Below are positions 12,212 to 24,125 of a stretch of 64,000 nt of DNA, piece after piece. The stretch covers positions 10,699,533 to 10,763,532 of the forward strand of contig OZ007507.1 in the NCBI GenBank assembly GCA_963931865.1, written 5' to 3'. The notes under the pieces were generated by a model. The model was not told the DNA's origin and did not search any database. It saw only the letters and a program-made list of their open reading frames with translations. Source of the stretch: Axinella damicornis (Eukaryota; Porifera; Demospongiae; Axinellida; Axinellidae). How positions within the stretch are numbered: the stretch's first letter is position 1; each line of letters begins with the position of its first letter. The position numbers and the translations under genes were made by a program.

Positions 12212-12446
12212 GTTGGAGTAGTCTGTGATGACTGGTCTCGACCTCGCTGCTCCAACCTACCTCAACCGCCTGGACATGTGTACATAATAAGAGAGTGCGC
12301 TCTAAAAGGAATCTGCCACCAAGTTCTATTTAGCGCGCACGCAAGGGATTATATGATCATGCATGTCATGGTTTCGAATCGGAAAATCGCGAATTTGAAG
12401 TGAGTTCGTGGAGATCTCCCAGTCTCAGTGTCTCCAGGTCGAGGAG
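12212..12446. promoter_or_regulatory. Probable bidirectional promoter and F-box 5' UTR exon
   Basis: About 190 bp separates the NAA50 start codon (12211, minus) from the likely 5' UTR exon of the F-box gene (about 12400-12446, donor GAGGAG|GTAAGTG). The only acceptor before the F-box start codon is at 13210-13211, immediately next to ATG. A shared divergent promoter is inferred from this layout; no core element was recognised. Confidence 0.45.
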
Positions 12447-12851
12447 GTAAGTGTTTCTGCCTCACACGATCTGTTTACAGCATAGTTTGTGTAGAGGGCA
12501 TGAGAAGGGGTGGGGCTAGCTGGCCTGGAGGATAAATCCTAAGGCGTATTCTGTGTATCTTACAGGCTCAGTCAGTTTTCCACTGGAGGTACCTGGTTAT
12601 ATGAACATCAATGGGAAATCCTGCATTTTTTGAAGCTAGGCTGTAACTCAGACACTATACATCAATTTGCTTCAAATCAGGTATACAGCCTATCCACATG
12701 GTGGCCAATGAGTACAGGGGGTTGTTGTTGCCATAGCAACAGAAACCTAGAATTTCATTTGAAGGTCTATTCCATCACAGTTTCCCATCACTTGCAAGCT
12801 GGCCAGGGACCTGGGAACGAGGTATCTATTCCATGCATTAGGAGACAGGGG

Positions 12852-12912
12852 TAGCCTCGTTCCCAGTCCACGTGGCCTCGTTCCCAGGGCACGCGGCCTA
12901 AGAACGAGGCTA
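12852..12912. mobile_element. TAGCCTCG foldback, in F-box 5' intron
   Basis: It starts TAGCCTCGTTCCCAGTCC and ends AAGAACGAGGCTA. The flanks AGACAGGGG and AAACAGGGG resemble the 9-bp target duplication seen with better copies. Confidence 0.6.
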
Positions 12913-13211
12913 GAAACAGGGGATGACTCGTTTGCCTCAGCTGCTGCTACAGTACGTTACTCCCTGATCGCTTCCGCTTCAGCTACTGCTATCTTGTTGT
13001 GTCCGCTTGCAGCCCTAGCTGTTCTACAATACCCCACTTCTGTTACACACAAACAGACACACAGACACACATTGAACTCTTAGTGTATTGGAAATTTTAT
13101 GAAAGGGTATTGTAGCAAGAGCTAAAGCAAAGGGTATCTATACCAACTGTTAATAGCACATGCTGAATGTACTGCTGTTAAAGCTACATGTACCTCTGTG
13201 TTATCTAACAG

Positions 13212-14998
13212 ATGGCTGAAAGAAGGCAAAGCAGTAGTAAGAGTGCTCATTTCACCAGCCTGTTGAAGATCTGGGACCTCGAGCCTGACAGTATGGATAG
13301 GAAAACCTTGCTAGAGACAGGAGGACATTCACTGATGCAGCACAGCGCACCACAGCCTGTAGCCAGCAGCAGCAAGAGAGAACCTGACAGCGTACAGGGG
13401 AGAGGACTGGCTACTACTGGAGGTTCTACTTCTGAACTAAAAGCAGCTGTAGATGAACAAGATGTTGTGACGAAAGAAATTACGGGAAACTCCTCAGTGG
13501 TATCCTTTCAGCTGCCTGCATGCACAGTCAATGGTAATAAGATGTGGACCGATGCATCTCCACCAAGCATGTTTGAATTTACAGACAAGCGTACTAGTAG
13601 TGTAATGCCGTGTATACCTCCATCTGGATCTAGACTTCGGTGTTGTCCGCATTGTGGACATCATAACGATCCTGGTGCAAATTGGTGCATAGAATGTGGT
13701 ACTGCCCTTATTGGGTCAAGACCCCGAGCTAGGCATCGCACAGGGAACAAGATTAGGTTGAGGACATCCGTGGCTGGTGTGATAGAAACCAGCAGTGGGG
13801 GAACTGCAAATTCTAAAGGAAATTCAGAAGTGCAGTACGATGAGAGAGAGACCACCTGCTGTACAGGTCTAGAGCTCTCTGACTCTGGTTTGTGTCAACT
13901 GCTGCTCCACAACGGCAATCTACGATATGGATCTGGTACTATCAGTGCATGGAGTACAGGTAACAGCCCTGCTGTGGCTCAGTGTGGTGTATTAAATCAG
14001 TGTGATGATGCACATCACAGAATACAAACTGCGACAGATCGTTTGCAGACAAACCCGAATGGAACATTGCAAGAGGTGTGTAGTGTCACTGACAATGTCA
14101 CTGAAAGAGATGTAGATATGGACCCCCACACACATCACTCGAAGCACTCGTCAGTTATTAAGAAAACTCCTTCAGTGGCTGGACATTTATTGTCAGACTG
14201 CAGGCCATCAACCCGTGAAGACCGTAGCTGTATTGGTGAAGTAGAGGAGAGTGCACACAGGAGTCACAGATACTGGGACACCTCTGGTGTATACGCGTGG
14301 AGAAAGCCCAGCACTATAAGGTCCCGGAAAACAAAGACACTTGAAGTACGAGTGGGTGTGCCGCTGCACCAACTCACGGGAGAGATATTTGCAGGTCAAA
14401 GAACAATAGCGGATGAGCACACGTCTCAAAGCAGTCTGCAAGGCGGTGCTGGTTCTTGTCAGCATGCTGTGCACTTTTCATCCACCTCAGCTACCCCAGG
14501 AAACCTGGATGGGAAATGGTCTGATGTACGTGTGTCATGATTGCAAACCACCAACTATGATACATGTACTGTACTACACACAGACCGATTTTTCTATTTC
14601 CTTTCCTTAGTTGGTCTCTGGACGCTCGCTGTTCCTCCTTGCTCTCCCGGATGAGCTGCTGCTGGCAGTTCTCTCCTTCCTGTCCCCCCGTGACCTCTCA
14701 TCATGCATGCTGGTGTGCTGGAGGATGAACAGTGTTGCTTCAGATCCTTCCCTCTGTAAGGGTGTTGAAACCTAGGCCCTTTAATGAATTCATGTCTCCA
14801 TACATACTCCAACGCAGTCAATACAGCACAACTCCCAGAGTTTTCTATGCCAGGTTACGTACATTGAAGTCACCCAATGGCGGCAATGCACTATATAAAT
14901 CAATACCACCCCTCATCAGCTATCCAATATACATACACACGCACACATGCACATACACATACACACACATGCACATACACATACACACACACACACAT

Positions 14999-15044
<46 letters not shown>

Positions 15045-15289
15045 CCCACCTAAGGGAGGAGTATCTCTCTGTGGAAAAAGTACAGTATTACAGACAAAGT
15101 TCTACTCAGTATTGTTGGAAAATATCCCCGGACAATGTCATTCCGTTACTGCAAAGGGAGCATTAGTGTAAGGGCTCTGCAAGTGTTCTTTCAGAGGCTG
15201 TCATGTCAACTCAAGGCGAGTCGAATGTTGCTAGTTTCTTTGCATGTACATATGTGGTATTTGAAAAACACTGGGGCAGGTCCGCACTT

Positions 15290-15333
<44 letters not shown>

Positions 15334-18300
15334 CTGGTTCGAGCCCAGCCAGGTGCGACTTAATTTTTTTTTTGTGTGTGTTCGTCTTTTTTTTTTCTAT
15401 CCCTTTTTTTTCTCTTCACTGTTCACTTTCCTCTAGCCTGTAATAAGAACTATCTCCATTGGTTATCTGGTCTACTTACAGGTTCTTTTTGTGGATACTT
15501 GTGATTTTGGTTCTCATACGGGTGACATGCTGCTCACAAGTGCTGCACTGCACTGCCCAATGTTATGTTCCATTGGTATCAAGTGGACTCAACTCTCTGA
15601 AAGAGCCTTCATCTACTCTGTTCAACATTGCCCAAGGCAAGCACCTACACATTGCCACTTTGAAGCTGCACACTGTGCACAGCAGCTGAGTAAAACATCA
15701 TTTTCAGTCATCAGGAAGGGCTCTTGTAGGGACTTTGTACTTTGTACTGCACTGCCACTGCTTTCTCCCTTTCGTGCCGTCTTTCTCAGTATTGTGCACA
15801 TGTTGCCTTAACTCTCTGCATTATTTCACTCGGCACGTGCAAAGACATTGGTCCATGGAGCCTGGCCGTAGCACCCTGCATGTACATGCATTTACATGTC
15901 TAACTCACATGTAGGCTGTGAAATAATCGTATGCATGGGACAAAGTGAAATTTGTTTCAGTGGTGCGCGGCTTTTACAAGATCCCACACTAAAAATGAGT
16001 AGTCTCGTGCCCAGACCCTCCTCGCACGTGCGAGAAAGAGGGTCTGGTTACACTTGGGCTCGCTTCAGAATTTGAAAGCGTCCAATGAAATTGCAAAGCG
16101 GCGTTTATTAGAATAATTTGGTAGCGGAGGAATTTACATCAGCAATAATGGAGTCTCAGCTAATACGGTTACACTGGAGTCTCAGTGTGTCAAGCGTCTT
16201 CGCGAAAGGTTCCCTGTTGAAGTGGTAAAAGCAGCAGTGTTGTTTTGGAGTACAGGCATTAGGCTATGATGAACCCACGGAGGAACAAAATTTAATGCAC
16301 ATTCTGTGAGCTTTTTTTTTTTGCTGGAAGTGATGTACCTGGGAGTGGAAAGTATCTGTGCTATGCTGCCTTACCGTCAGCTTTTGGATACCTACGATCT
16401 GTAGGAAGTCTTTCTGGCACACATAGTAGTCGGCATAGGGCTGTCTTCTCTTGAAAGAAGGTTGCATCCACCAGTTTGTACTTCAGCTGGCCACGTCCAG
16501 GCTGCTTATAGGTGGCTAGCTTATTGTATGCCCCAATTCAGTGAGTTTCAGCGCAATTGGGAATCTCATGGGCCTCTCTGTGAGTGTTCAAACATTATCT
16601 ACATTGCGTGAAACATCTTTCCCTGTAATAAGCGTTAGACAAGTAGGACTATAGATCTGTAAGTTAACCCTTTAAGCCCCATTGACGTCTATAGGCGTCA
16701 TTTAGACCCTATGCACTTGTAGGGCTTCTCGTCAGTCCAAAAAGTGACCAAAAAAGCTTCAGAGGGCCCAGGGACGACTTTGAGGCCCGAACTCAAAAAT
16801 GTGGTCAGATTTCGGCGCGCCTCCCCCACTAAACGTACAAGCGGGGGGATATCGAAAGGGGGGGGCGGCAGCCCCCCCTTCGCATGTCGTGGGCGTTTTT
16901 TTTGATTTTAATGAGATTCATTGACCCGAGGATTTTTGATTCTAATGATATTCATAGACCCCACCCAGGGCCTCAAGAAAACCTGCAAATTGGTGGTGTA
17001 AAGTGTGCCATCAGTCAGATCTGGCCCAAGTTTAGGGAAATGCTGGGCGAAAATCCGGCTGACATCCACCTTTGACCTCCGATTGCTGGGCTTGTGGGGG
17101 GTCATGAATATCATTAACGGTATTGCCAGAGGGGTCTCTCCATGTGTGTGGGCCCCACCAAGTTTGGCCGCTGAGCAGCGAATGCTGTGGGAGAGGAGTA
17201 CCTACGAAAGTGGTGTGCGCTGAATGCATGAAAATGTGTGGTCTTGGTGGGAAGAATTCGTTGGTTAAAGGGTTAAGCTTCCTGTACGTATGTACATGGA
17301 TCCTCACTTGTGTAGGCAAGATATTTGTCCACCTAGTTTTCATGTAATTGCTACACCTCTTTCAAAGGCTGGAGGAGGTGTGTCTGGAGCAGATCCCTGA
17401 CATCTCACTTCAGTCGGTGAAGCATTTGGTGGAGCACCATGGAAAATGGTTGGCAACTTTGAATGCTATGCATACATGTTAGACAGTATAGCCCATTGCT
17501 TTAATATGAAACTGGTTTAGTAGCTAACATAAACATGTCCTTCTACAACCAAAGCTTAATTACTAAATTCAGTGTTATGTAATAGTTATTTACAGCGAGG
17601 GCAATGTAGTAACGGTTGAGGGCAGGATAATGCACAAGTCGAAGGCAAGTGCATTATCCGCCCAAGACCGTTACACACTACCCGAGTGTACTAACTAACC
17701 CCGTAATGCACAAGAAATGGTATGTAAAGTGTTTAGTGTTACTTTCCTGAAGCAGCCGATGGTCTTTGTGAATATCTAGATAATATCTACAGTAGATAAT
17801 GCACACTTTCGGTACAGTCATGTGATCAATTCTAAGGCGTCTGATTCTTTGAGGGTCATGTGAGTAACACTGAATTAGAAATAAAACTGATTTCCTATGT
17901 CACACTGCAGAGATTGTGGCAATAGAAACGAGTTGCACACTCTCAGCTTGTTTATACCACTCCAGGTTGAGGACACTGGTTTTGAAAGGAACACCATCTA
18001 CACTGGGAGAGGCAGTAGTAAACCTGTGCGCCAAACACCAAGTGGCTACCTTGACCTCATTTGCAGCCACATTCACACAGGTATTTTGTAAGTAGGATGC
18101 GTGTACTAGTTATTGCATGAGTGCAAGGGCTATACTTCAAATATTGGCATCAACCCTGAGGGCCGCAGGACCGAGGGCGAGTTCATGACGTATAGCCCAC
18201 GCACTCATGCAATAACTAGTTTGTTGCATGGCGACGACGGTGCCAATATATCATGCTGGCATTGTAGTCCGTGCCACATATTATGTATTGGTATGGTGGT

Positions 18301-19551
18301 ACCTTTGAACTTGTAGGGTATCGTGCATGAAACATGTTGAACAACATGCAAGTTATTACTTCAAATGACCCTAGTGTGGATACTTTATAGATCCAAACCT
18401 TCATGCACACAATCATCAATGTCACTGTCAATGGTCTCTAAATAGGAACCATAATTAATTGTATCAACCTGCATGTCTGACAATTTCAAAGTTTGGACCC
18501 TACTTTTACTATGTTCATACTGGCAACCCATGTGCACCACATACGTACAATCCCCAATGTAGGTTGAGAAGCATACAATGCAGCAGCTCACAGAAGCATT
18601 CCCAAACCTGAGAAAACTGGAAATCTACTGCACTAGCGTAAGTTTGAAGATGCACATTGTGCAAGTGTTGGATGCAGAGATAATTAACTATCCCTATAGG
18701 TAAATTTGTTTGGAGCTGAAGGAGCACTTTCAGTGGCAAATTGAAGTACACCACGGACAGTTTGAGCTTGAAAGCCTTGTGCCTCTGATTGAGTCTCTGT
18801 CTCTCCCTAGTAGGGCTGTGCTAGTCGCTCCGATTAGAGTAAATCCAAAGTGTACGTACATGAATCTGGCTACTCCAACGATGCGTAGCTTCATGGAGCA
18901 CAGGAAAATCTACCTGTAAATACAGCCTGGACAGGCATGTCGTCATCAAAGTCACACCGTCCACCTAGACCCCTCCCCCCTACAAGGGCATGCCAGTAAC
19001 TGTCAAATGTTTTCATTGACGATAATCCTTGGGAGAGGCCATACATTGCACGAAATGCTTACTGCAATGCAGAGTTATAGATTTCATGCATGGAAGCACA
19101 ACCAGGACAGGGGGAGCAGAAGCACGTTAGTTTTGGACAGGAAGAATATAGTGCAGGCGTTGTGCGTCTATTCAGAGGCTGTGAGGGAGGTCATTCCATC
19201 ATGGGTATGCCTTGCCACTACATAAGAGCTACTGAGGTACTCCTCAAGAGATCTATAGACTTAATTGCCAAAGATTCATAAATTGAGATCTGGTTAGTTT
19301 GACATATTATCATAATCACTGTGCTTGGAAATAGCTATCCATAATTTATGTAGTGCCACTATAAAGCTTCACACAGTCAGGTAACTGTACACTTTATAAT
19401 TACCTTCCAGATATCAGAGGAGGCCTCCTTCCAGTTGTCTCAAATGGCTCTGGAGTCCCTTGTTATGATGCCCCTGCTACCTCTGACCGCAGCATCAGTA
19501 ACGCACATTGGTCAAATGCACACACTGAAGTCCATTAAATACCCACAGTAA
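13212..19551 (+). CDS. Zinc-ribbon / F-box / leucine-rich-repeat protein (FBXL type)
   Basis: Coding exons: 13212-14525, 14611-14755, 15055-15215, 15482-15636, 17368-17448, 17966-18080, 18563-18637, 19411-19551. All phases agree and give about 728 residues. Residues 1-438 are poorly conserved apart from a zinc ribbon near residues 140-162 (CPHCGHHNDPGANWCIECG). The F-box is LPDELLLAVLSFLSPRDLSS with WRMNSVASDPSLW following across the next splice. LRR segments follow, for example CKGSISVRALQVFFQRLSCQ, CPRLEEVCLEQIPDISLQSV and LTEAFPNLRKLEIYCTS. F-box proteins link substrates to SKP1-CUL1 ubiquitin ligases; the LRRs would choose the substrate. The donors after 15215 (AAG|GCGAGT) and 15636 (AAG|GCAAGC) are GC-type. 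ATG directly follows the acceptor TCTAACAG. The acceptor at 18563 is preferred over one at 18584. I cannot name a precise orthologue. Confidence 0.85.
14930..15045. repeat. (CA)n microsatellite next to a splice acceptor
   Basis: CA-rich sequence with TACA interruptions ends in a pure (AC) run at about 14999-15043, only about ten bases before the acceptor CCACCTAAG|GG of the F-box gene. It serves as the only upstream tract for that acceptor. Confidence 0.9.
15284..15357 (+). tRNA. trnN-GUU: tRNA-Asn (GTT)
   Basis: A complete 74-nt cloverleaf without intron. The acceptor stem GCACTTG pairs with CAGGTGC, with one G-U pair. The anticodon loop CTGTTAA holds GTT at 15318-15320, closed by TTCGG/CCGAA. 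Box A (TGGCGCAATCGG) and box B (GGTTCGAGCCC, 15336-15346) are intact. It lies on the sense strand inside an intron of the F-box gene. Confidence 0.97.
15361..15371 (+). terminator. Pol III T-run terminator
   Basis: A run of T starts four bases after the tRNA discriminator base, with more T-runs at about 15389-15397 and 15403-15410. This is the usual RNA polymerase III stop. Confidence 0.85.
16668..17272. mobile_element. TTAA-flanked MITE, CCCTTTAAGCCCC family (copy 1)
   Basis: It begins CCCTTTAAGCCCCATTGACG and ends GTTGGTTAAAGGG between TTAA duplications (16664-16667, 17273-17276). It sits in the F-box gene intron 15637-17367. Copies 2 and 3 are at 20617-21310 and 41016-41485 (reversed). 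CCC ends with TTAA targets match piggyBac habits. No transposase is encoded. Confidence 0.85.
17573..17872. mobile_element. Foldback MITE, GATAATGCAC family (copy 2)
   Basis: Opposite orientation to copy 1. It contains GGATAATGCACAAGTCGAAG / GTGCATTATCCGCC and ends TTTGAGGGTCATGTGAGTAAC. It lies in an intron of the F-box gene. Boundaries are approximate. Confidence 0.65.
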
Positions 19552-19717
19552 TCAACTTCAGGATTTCTGACTCCTGAACCCTTTCGTGGGACTTTATAAT
19601 CAATAGCTACTTTAATGTACCACAGATTTTTAACTTTGTGAATTACCTTTTGTAGAATTCATTTTGATCACAAGTCTTGACAAAGTACTGTCATGATATA
19701 TCCATTGTGTACATGTA

Positions 19718-20409
19718 CAGTGCTCCCAGCAAAGAGAGTACATTTTGGTTTCTTTGAGAAAATTGTGTATAACTTCAAACAGACATCATCTATGTTCAAA
19801 ACAAGTTGATAGAAATGTACCATAACCATTTTGTGACCAATCAAAAAATAATAAATAAAGTCACATGACATTCCAACAGAGCTATGGCTCCACATGTCAA
19901 CTGAGTACGCAAAATACTTTAGGGTCAGCATTTCCCTAAACCTAGGAGTTAAGATCTGAAACTTGATGCACGTGTAGTGACCCAAGTGGAGCAGGTTTTA
20001 AGCCCATCTTGAATCCTTAATTCTGTTGTCCTGAGAGAGCAGAGATGTTAGAGCAGTTCTGGAGGGGCCTATACTTTAGGGTCAGCATTCACACAAACCT
20101 GGTAGTTAAGAGCTGATTTTTTTCTGAGAGGTCATGCTTATGCTATAGTATGTCTGGCCCAAGTTTAAAATCCTAACCCCTTACAGATCCTGAGATGTTG
20201 CCCCTTTTGTTCAATTTTTGTAAATTTAATCAAAAATCTGACCTTTGACCCCTAGTTTTTCTATTGAATTTGTATGGAATTTTTTTTTTTTTTGAAATCC
20301 AATCCAAAGGGGTTCTCAGGTGGTTTTATAGTGATTTGAGTGTGATAAACTGGTTGTAACTTCCAAAATCAAAATTTCTGAAAATGTACTCTCTTTGCTG
20401 GGAGCACTG
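19718..20409. mobile_element. hAT-like MITE with 8-bp target duplication
   Basis: Perfect terminal inverted repeats start CAGTGCTCCCAGCAAAGAGA, continue through AGTACATTTT, and are mirrored at the right end. The 8-bp TACATGTA flanks it (19710-19717, 20410-20417). A longer direct repeat of about 65 bp (GAATTCATTTTGATCACAAG...) also lies on each side, at about 19656-19717 and 20416-20479. No transposase frame. CAGTG ends and 8-bp duplications fit hAT. Confidence 0.85.
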
Positions 20410-20616
20410 TACATGTAGAATTCATTTTGATCACAAGTCTTGACAAGTACTGTCATGATATATCCATTGTGTACATGTAGATGGGTATTATCCTTAATGT
20501 CCATGGATCTGAGCAAGCACACTCTGAATCGCTACATGCATGCAGTTGTATTGTCACAGTGCATGAAGGCAGCCGAAACTATAGGTATAACAGACGGACC
20601 AAATCTGGAGAATTAA

Positions 20617-21310
20617 CCTTTTAAGCCCCATTGACGTTAGTCTCGGCCCCAGACCCAAACCAACCCCAGCATGGATTGCTTCCAGTATAATATATATATC
20701 CCGCGCGTGATACTAGATGCGATCCGTGCTGGGGTGGTTTGAGTCTGGGACCGAGACTACGTACATTGACGTCTATAGACGTCATTTAGACCCTATGTAC
20801 TTGTAGGGCTTCTCATCAGTCCAAAAAGAGAACAAAAAGGCTTCAGAGGGCCTATAGCTAGCTACAACTTTGAGGGACGAACTCAAAAATTTGGTCAGAT
20901 TTCAGTGCACACCCCCACTAAAACATGGGCGTTTATGATTTTAATGAGATTCATTGACCCGATGAATTTTGATTGTAATGATATTCATAGACCCCACCCA
21001 GGGCCTCAGGAAAACATGCAAATTGGTGGTGTAAGGTGTGCCATCAGTCAGATCTGGCCCACGTTTAGGGAAATGCTGCTCATGGGCGAAAATCCGGCTG
21101 ACACCCACCTTTGACCTCCGATTGCTGGGCTTGTGGGGGTCATGAATATCATTAACGGTATTGCCAGAGGGGTCTCTACATATGTGCGGGCCCCACCAAG
21201 TTTGGCCACTGAGGAGCGAATGCTGTGGGAGAGGAGTACCTACGAAAGTGGTGTGCGCTGAATGCATGAAAATGTGTTGTCTTGGTGGGAAGAATTCAGT
21301 GGTTAAAGGG
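20617..21310. mobile_element. TTAA-flanked MITE (copy 2) with nested insertion
   Basis: It runs between TTAA at 20613-20616 and 21311-21314, with ends CCTTTTAAGCCCC and GTGGTTAAAGGG. It is about 85-90 per cent like copy 1 by eye, and is broken by the insertion at 20638-20763. Confidence 0.85.
20638..20763. mobile_element. TAGTCTCGG foldback with 9-bp target duplication
   Basis: A 126-bp hairpin starting TAGTCTCGGCCCCAGACC and ending CCGAGACTACGTA splits the TTAA MITE. CATTGACGT is duplicated at 20629-20637 and 20764-20772. Copy 1 of the MITE, at 16682 on, gives the uninterrupted site. Confidence 0.85.
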
Positions 21311-22184
21311 TTAATTAAGGACATACCTTTTCACATTATTATGAGGGCACTTATAGTGTTCAGTGAGAGCTAGGGATGCACTATGTAGCATGTGTCCACT
21401 AACTCCACACTTAACACAACGCAATGCCGTTTATAGTGTGTCTGCGAAACCTCGATCCCTGTTCTGAATGACCGCTGAAAGGTCCTACGTATAATTATAT
21501 TATGTAATGTATCGTCACCCTTACATATAATTATGTGCTTGACAGTTGACACTGCATAGATAGTACAATGATTGATCTCTTGACGTTCGAATATCTTTAG
21601 TAAGGAGTATGTACAGCAGTATACAAAACAGAACAAGGACAGCAGAGGGTAGCTAACACACACTACAAAGAGCACACACCAACCATAATTACACACAATT
21701 ACAGAACAGGTATAGGCAAAGCAGATCAACAGCATCACTCATGCAGTCACATTTCTTTCCAGGCTGCAAGTGATAAGATACTGATAATTTGAGATCTATG
21801 TGGCATCCAGTTTTGGTATATACCAGAGATTAAGCCAATTGTTATTGTGTTGTACACTGATGGTAACAACAGTCCCCCCCCCCCCCTTCTTGGGAATCAC
21901 GTTGGCTGGCCATTATTGTGCACACAAGTCATAATTATATCAGTTTGTCAAGTTATCTTGTGCTCTGTGTGTGGATAGAAAACTGCTGGTTACATATCTA
22001 CAAAGCAACAGTTACTGGAGATCTCCAGAACATCGATTGCTTACGACCAAATAGACACTACAATTTGTGCTACGAGTGTTCGACTGTATTGCCAGTGTCT
22101 GGTGTCCCAGTAATGTGAAGATATCATATTCATCCACCATTAAAAGGAAATGAATTTTGCTACAAAAAGGATGAAATAGTATAA

Positions 22185-22488
22185 GTAATATTTATATAGT
22201 GTATTACAGGTTTTTATGCACAAGGACAATCATCCCGGCAATGTAGTTAGCTAACGGTCGAGGGCGAGATAATGCACAAGCCACCAAGGCGAGTGCATTA
22301 TCCGCCCAAGACCATTAACTAGATTGCCCGAGTGCACTAAAGCCCGTAATGCACTGCAAACTGGTATCTAAAAGCTACTTAGTGCAACTCACTGACCCGA
22401 AACAGCTGTTGATCTTTGAAAAGTGTGCATTATCTACATGGAGTGTGCAATAAGCGATTTAATGCTCCGTATGTGATCGATTCTGAGT
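22185..22488. mobile_element. Foldback MITE, GATAATGCAC family (copy 3)
   Basis: It contains GAGATAATGCACAAGCC / GAGTGCATTATCCGCCC and the CCCGTAATGCACTGCAAACT block seen in copies 1 and 4. It lies just left of the duplicated unit A. Confidence 0.65.
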
Positions 22489-22966
22489 GTATGTTCAATC
22501 CCTCTCCTCCACGGTACATCCGTGAGTAGTACTAACTGTTATAAAGAACAGGTAATTTAACCCTAGAGGTGACAAAAATCTTCCTGTTCAGAGAGTACAA
22601 CTAGCTATAATATATTGAAGAGGGGGGTTTGGTTCTAGTTAATAATACGTACCTATATAGTGATGCATGTACTACACCTTGCTTATGGATATACATCAGA
22701 TTCTGTATGCACTATTAATGTGAGCTGCTATATACAGTAATATTTGCCCACGATATAGATGTAGCCCCAGGCCACCCTTCCTGTAGTCCTGTATATACCA
22801 ACAAGGAAGCTAGCTAGGGGAGGAGCAGGGTTGATTACCAAACCTACGTATATACTGCGCTGGTATACAATGCTGTCCAGCAAGTGTATGTTCAATCCCT
22901 CTCCCCCACGGTACATCCTTTTTCTACCAACTAACCAGTTAAATGTTGATGCCGTCTTGCAAGGTG

Positions 22967-24125
22967 TCACCATGGATCCACAGTGTCACTCGATTCACTT
23001 GACTTCCTGCCCTCTGGCTTCCTGCCATCTGGCTTGACTTCCTGGGTATCTGATTCTGATCCTGACTTGGATCGACTCCACTTCCTCCCTTTCTCTTTCC
23101 CCATGTCTTCGCCAAAATCCCTGTCATCCCTGGGTTTGCCTTCACCAAATATTGCCATCCTTGAAGCAGTGTCTGCAAGTGCATTCACCGGACTGGTAAC
23201 TGTGCGAGGCTTTAGGTTAAGCCTAGGACGAATTGCAAGTTCTGGAAAGGAAGCAGTATCTGATTAGTTCACACACTGGTTGGTGGTGGTGGTTAGCCCA
23301 AACATAATTAACCCTTTGATCCTTTTGGGGTACACAGAGTGGGCCCACAGAGATTCTAACTAGACCACCACCACTGACACGGATTGGTATTTCACTAAGA
23401 GACTACTTCATATCTACATACATGTAGCTAGTAGAGGCTGGTGCAGGCGAGGCTTCTGCCAAGTATTATCCTACATTTGTACATGTACTATAATTTATAC
23501 TAGCTGACAGTAGCACTTGTTTGGATGCTAATGTTTTGTCAGCAGATTATGTTATGCAGTATAAACTGCAGTCAGCACCTTTCAACCTCCCACACACTGT
23601 AATACAAATACCTTTAGAGTCATGCTTTGCTCTCCCATGCCTCTTCTCCACAGTTTTCCGCACAGATGAAGGCTCTCCATCATTCCAGTAAATGGTTTTC
23701 AATGACACTTTATATCCTTTCCAGGCATATAAACCTTTCAGTGTAGCCTCGTCTGTCTTGTACCGAATGTCCTGCTTAACAATATGCACCAGTCTCTGCC
23801 CAACTTCATCCATTGTCTCCTCAGAAGTATAGACGCAGATTACACCCATTGTGGACCCTTCATACGGGGGCTCCTTCATAGCAGTTGAGCACTTAGCACT
23901 CCTGGCTCCCAACTCCCCAGACTCGACCACTTTCCGAATGGTATGCCAAGTTTCATCTAGCTTGTGATTTTCCTTGAAGACGAGCCATTTTCCTAGGGTT
24001 TTCTGGGAGGAGGTGATCGCACGTGGAGCTTTTACCCACACCCAATAGTCATCAGTGACAGAGGATGGATTCACACTGCTTGAAGTTGGTTGGGAAGGTC
24101 CCTGAGTGATAGCGACAGATGCCAT
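22967..24125 (-). CDS. C11orf68/BLES03-like domain fused to eIF4H-like C-terminal tail, copy A
   Basis: Two exons: 24125-23612 (donor AAAG|GTATTTG) and 23241-22967 (acceptor TTTCCAG), giving 262 residues; the split codon is G|AA. The first exon shows the UPF0696 signature: GKWLVF, LDETW, ICVYT, and IRYKTDEATLKGLYAW. Human C11orf68 has an eIF4E-like fold; its function is unclear. The second exon encodes RPRLNLKPRTVTSPVN...MAIFGEGKPR, which closely resembles the conserved C-terminal tail of eIF4H (and eIF4B), then a charged RS/D-rich end. The ATG at 24125 follows a possible 5' UTR acceptor (CCCTTAG); an upstream in-frame ATG at 24173 is less likely. The copy in unit B differs at six residues. 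Confidence 0.8.

Noticed and set aside
16264..16500. Minus-strand segment reading KQPGRGQLKYKLVDA and RRQPYADYYVCQKDFLQIVG with a GTAAGG donor
   Set aside because: Looks gene-like but needs a frameshift within about 10 codons and has no partner exon that I can see; perhaps a pseudogene fragment.
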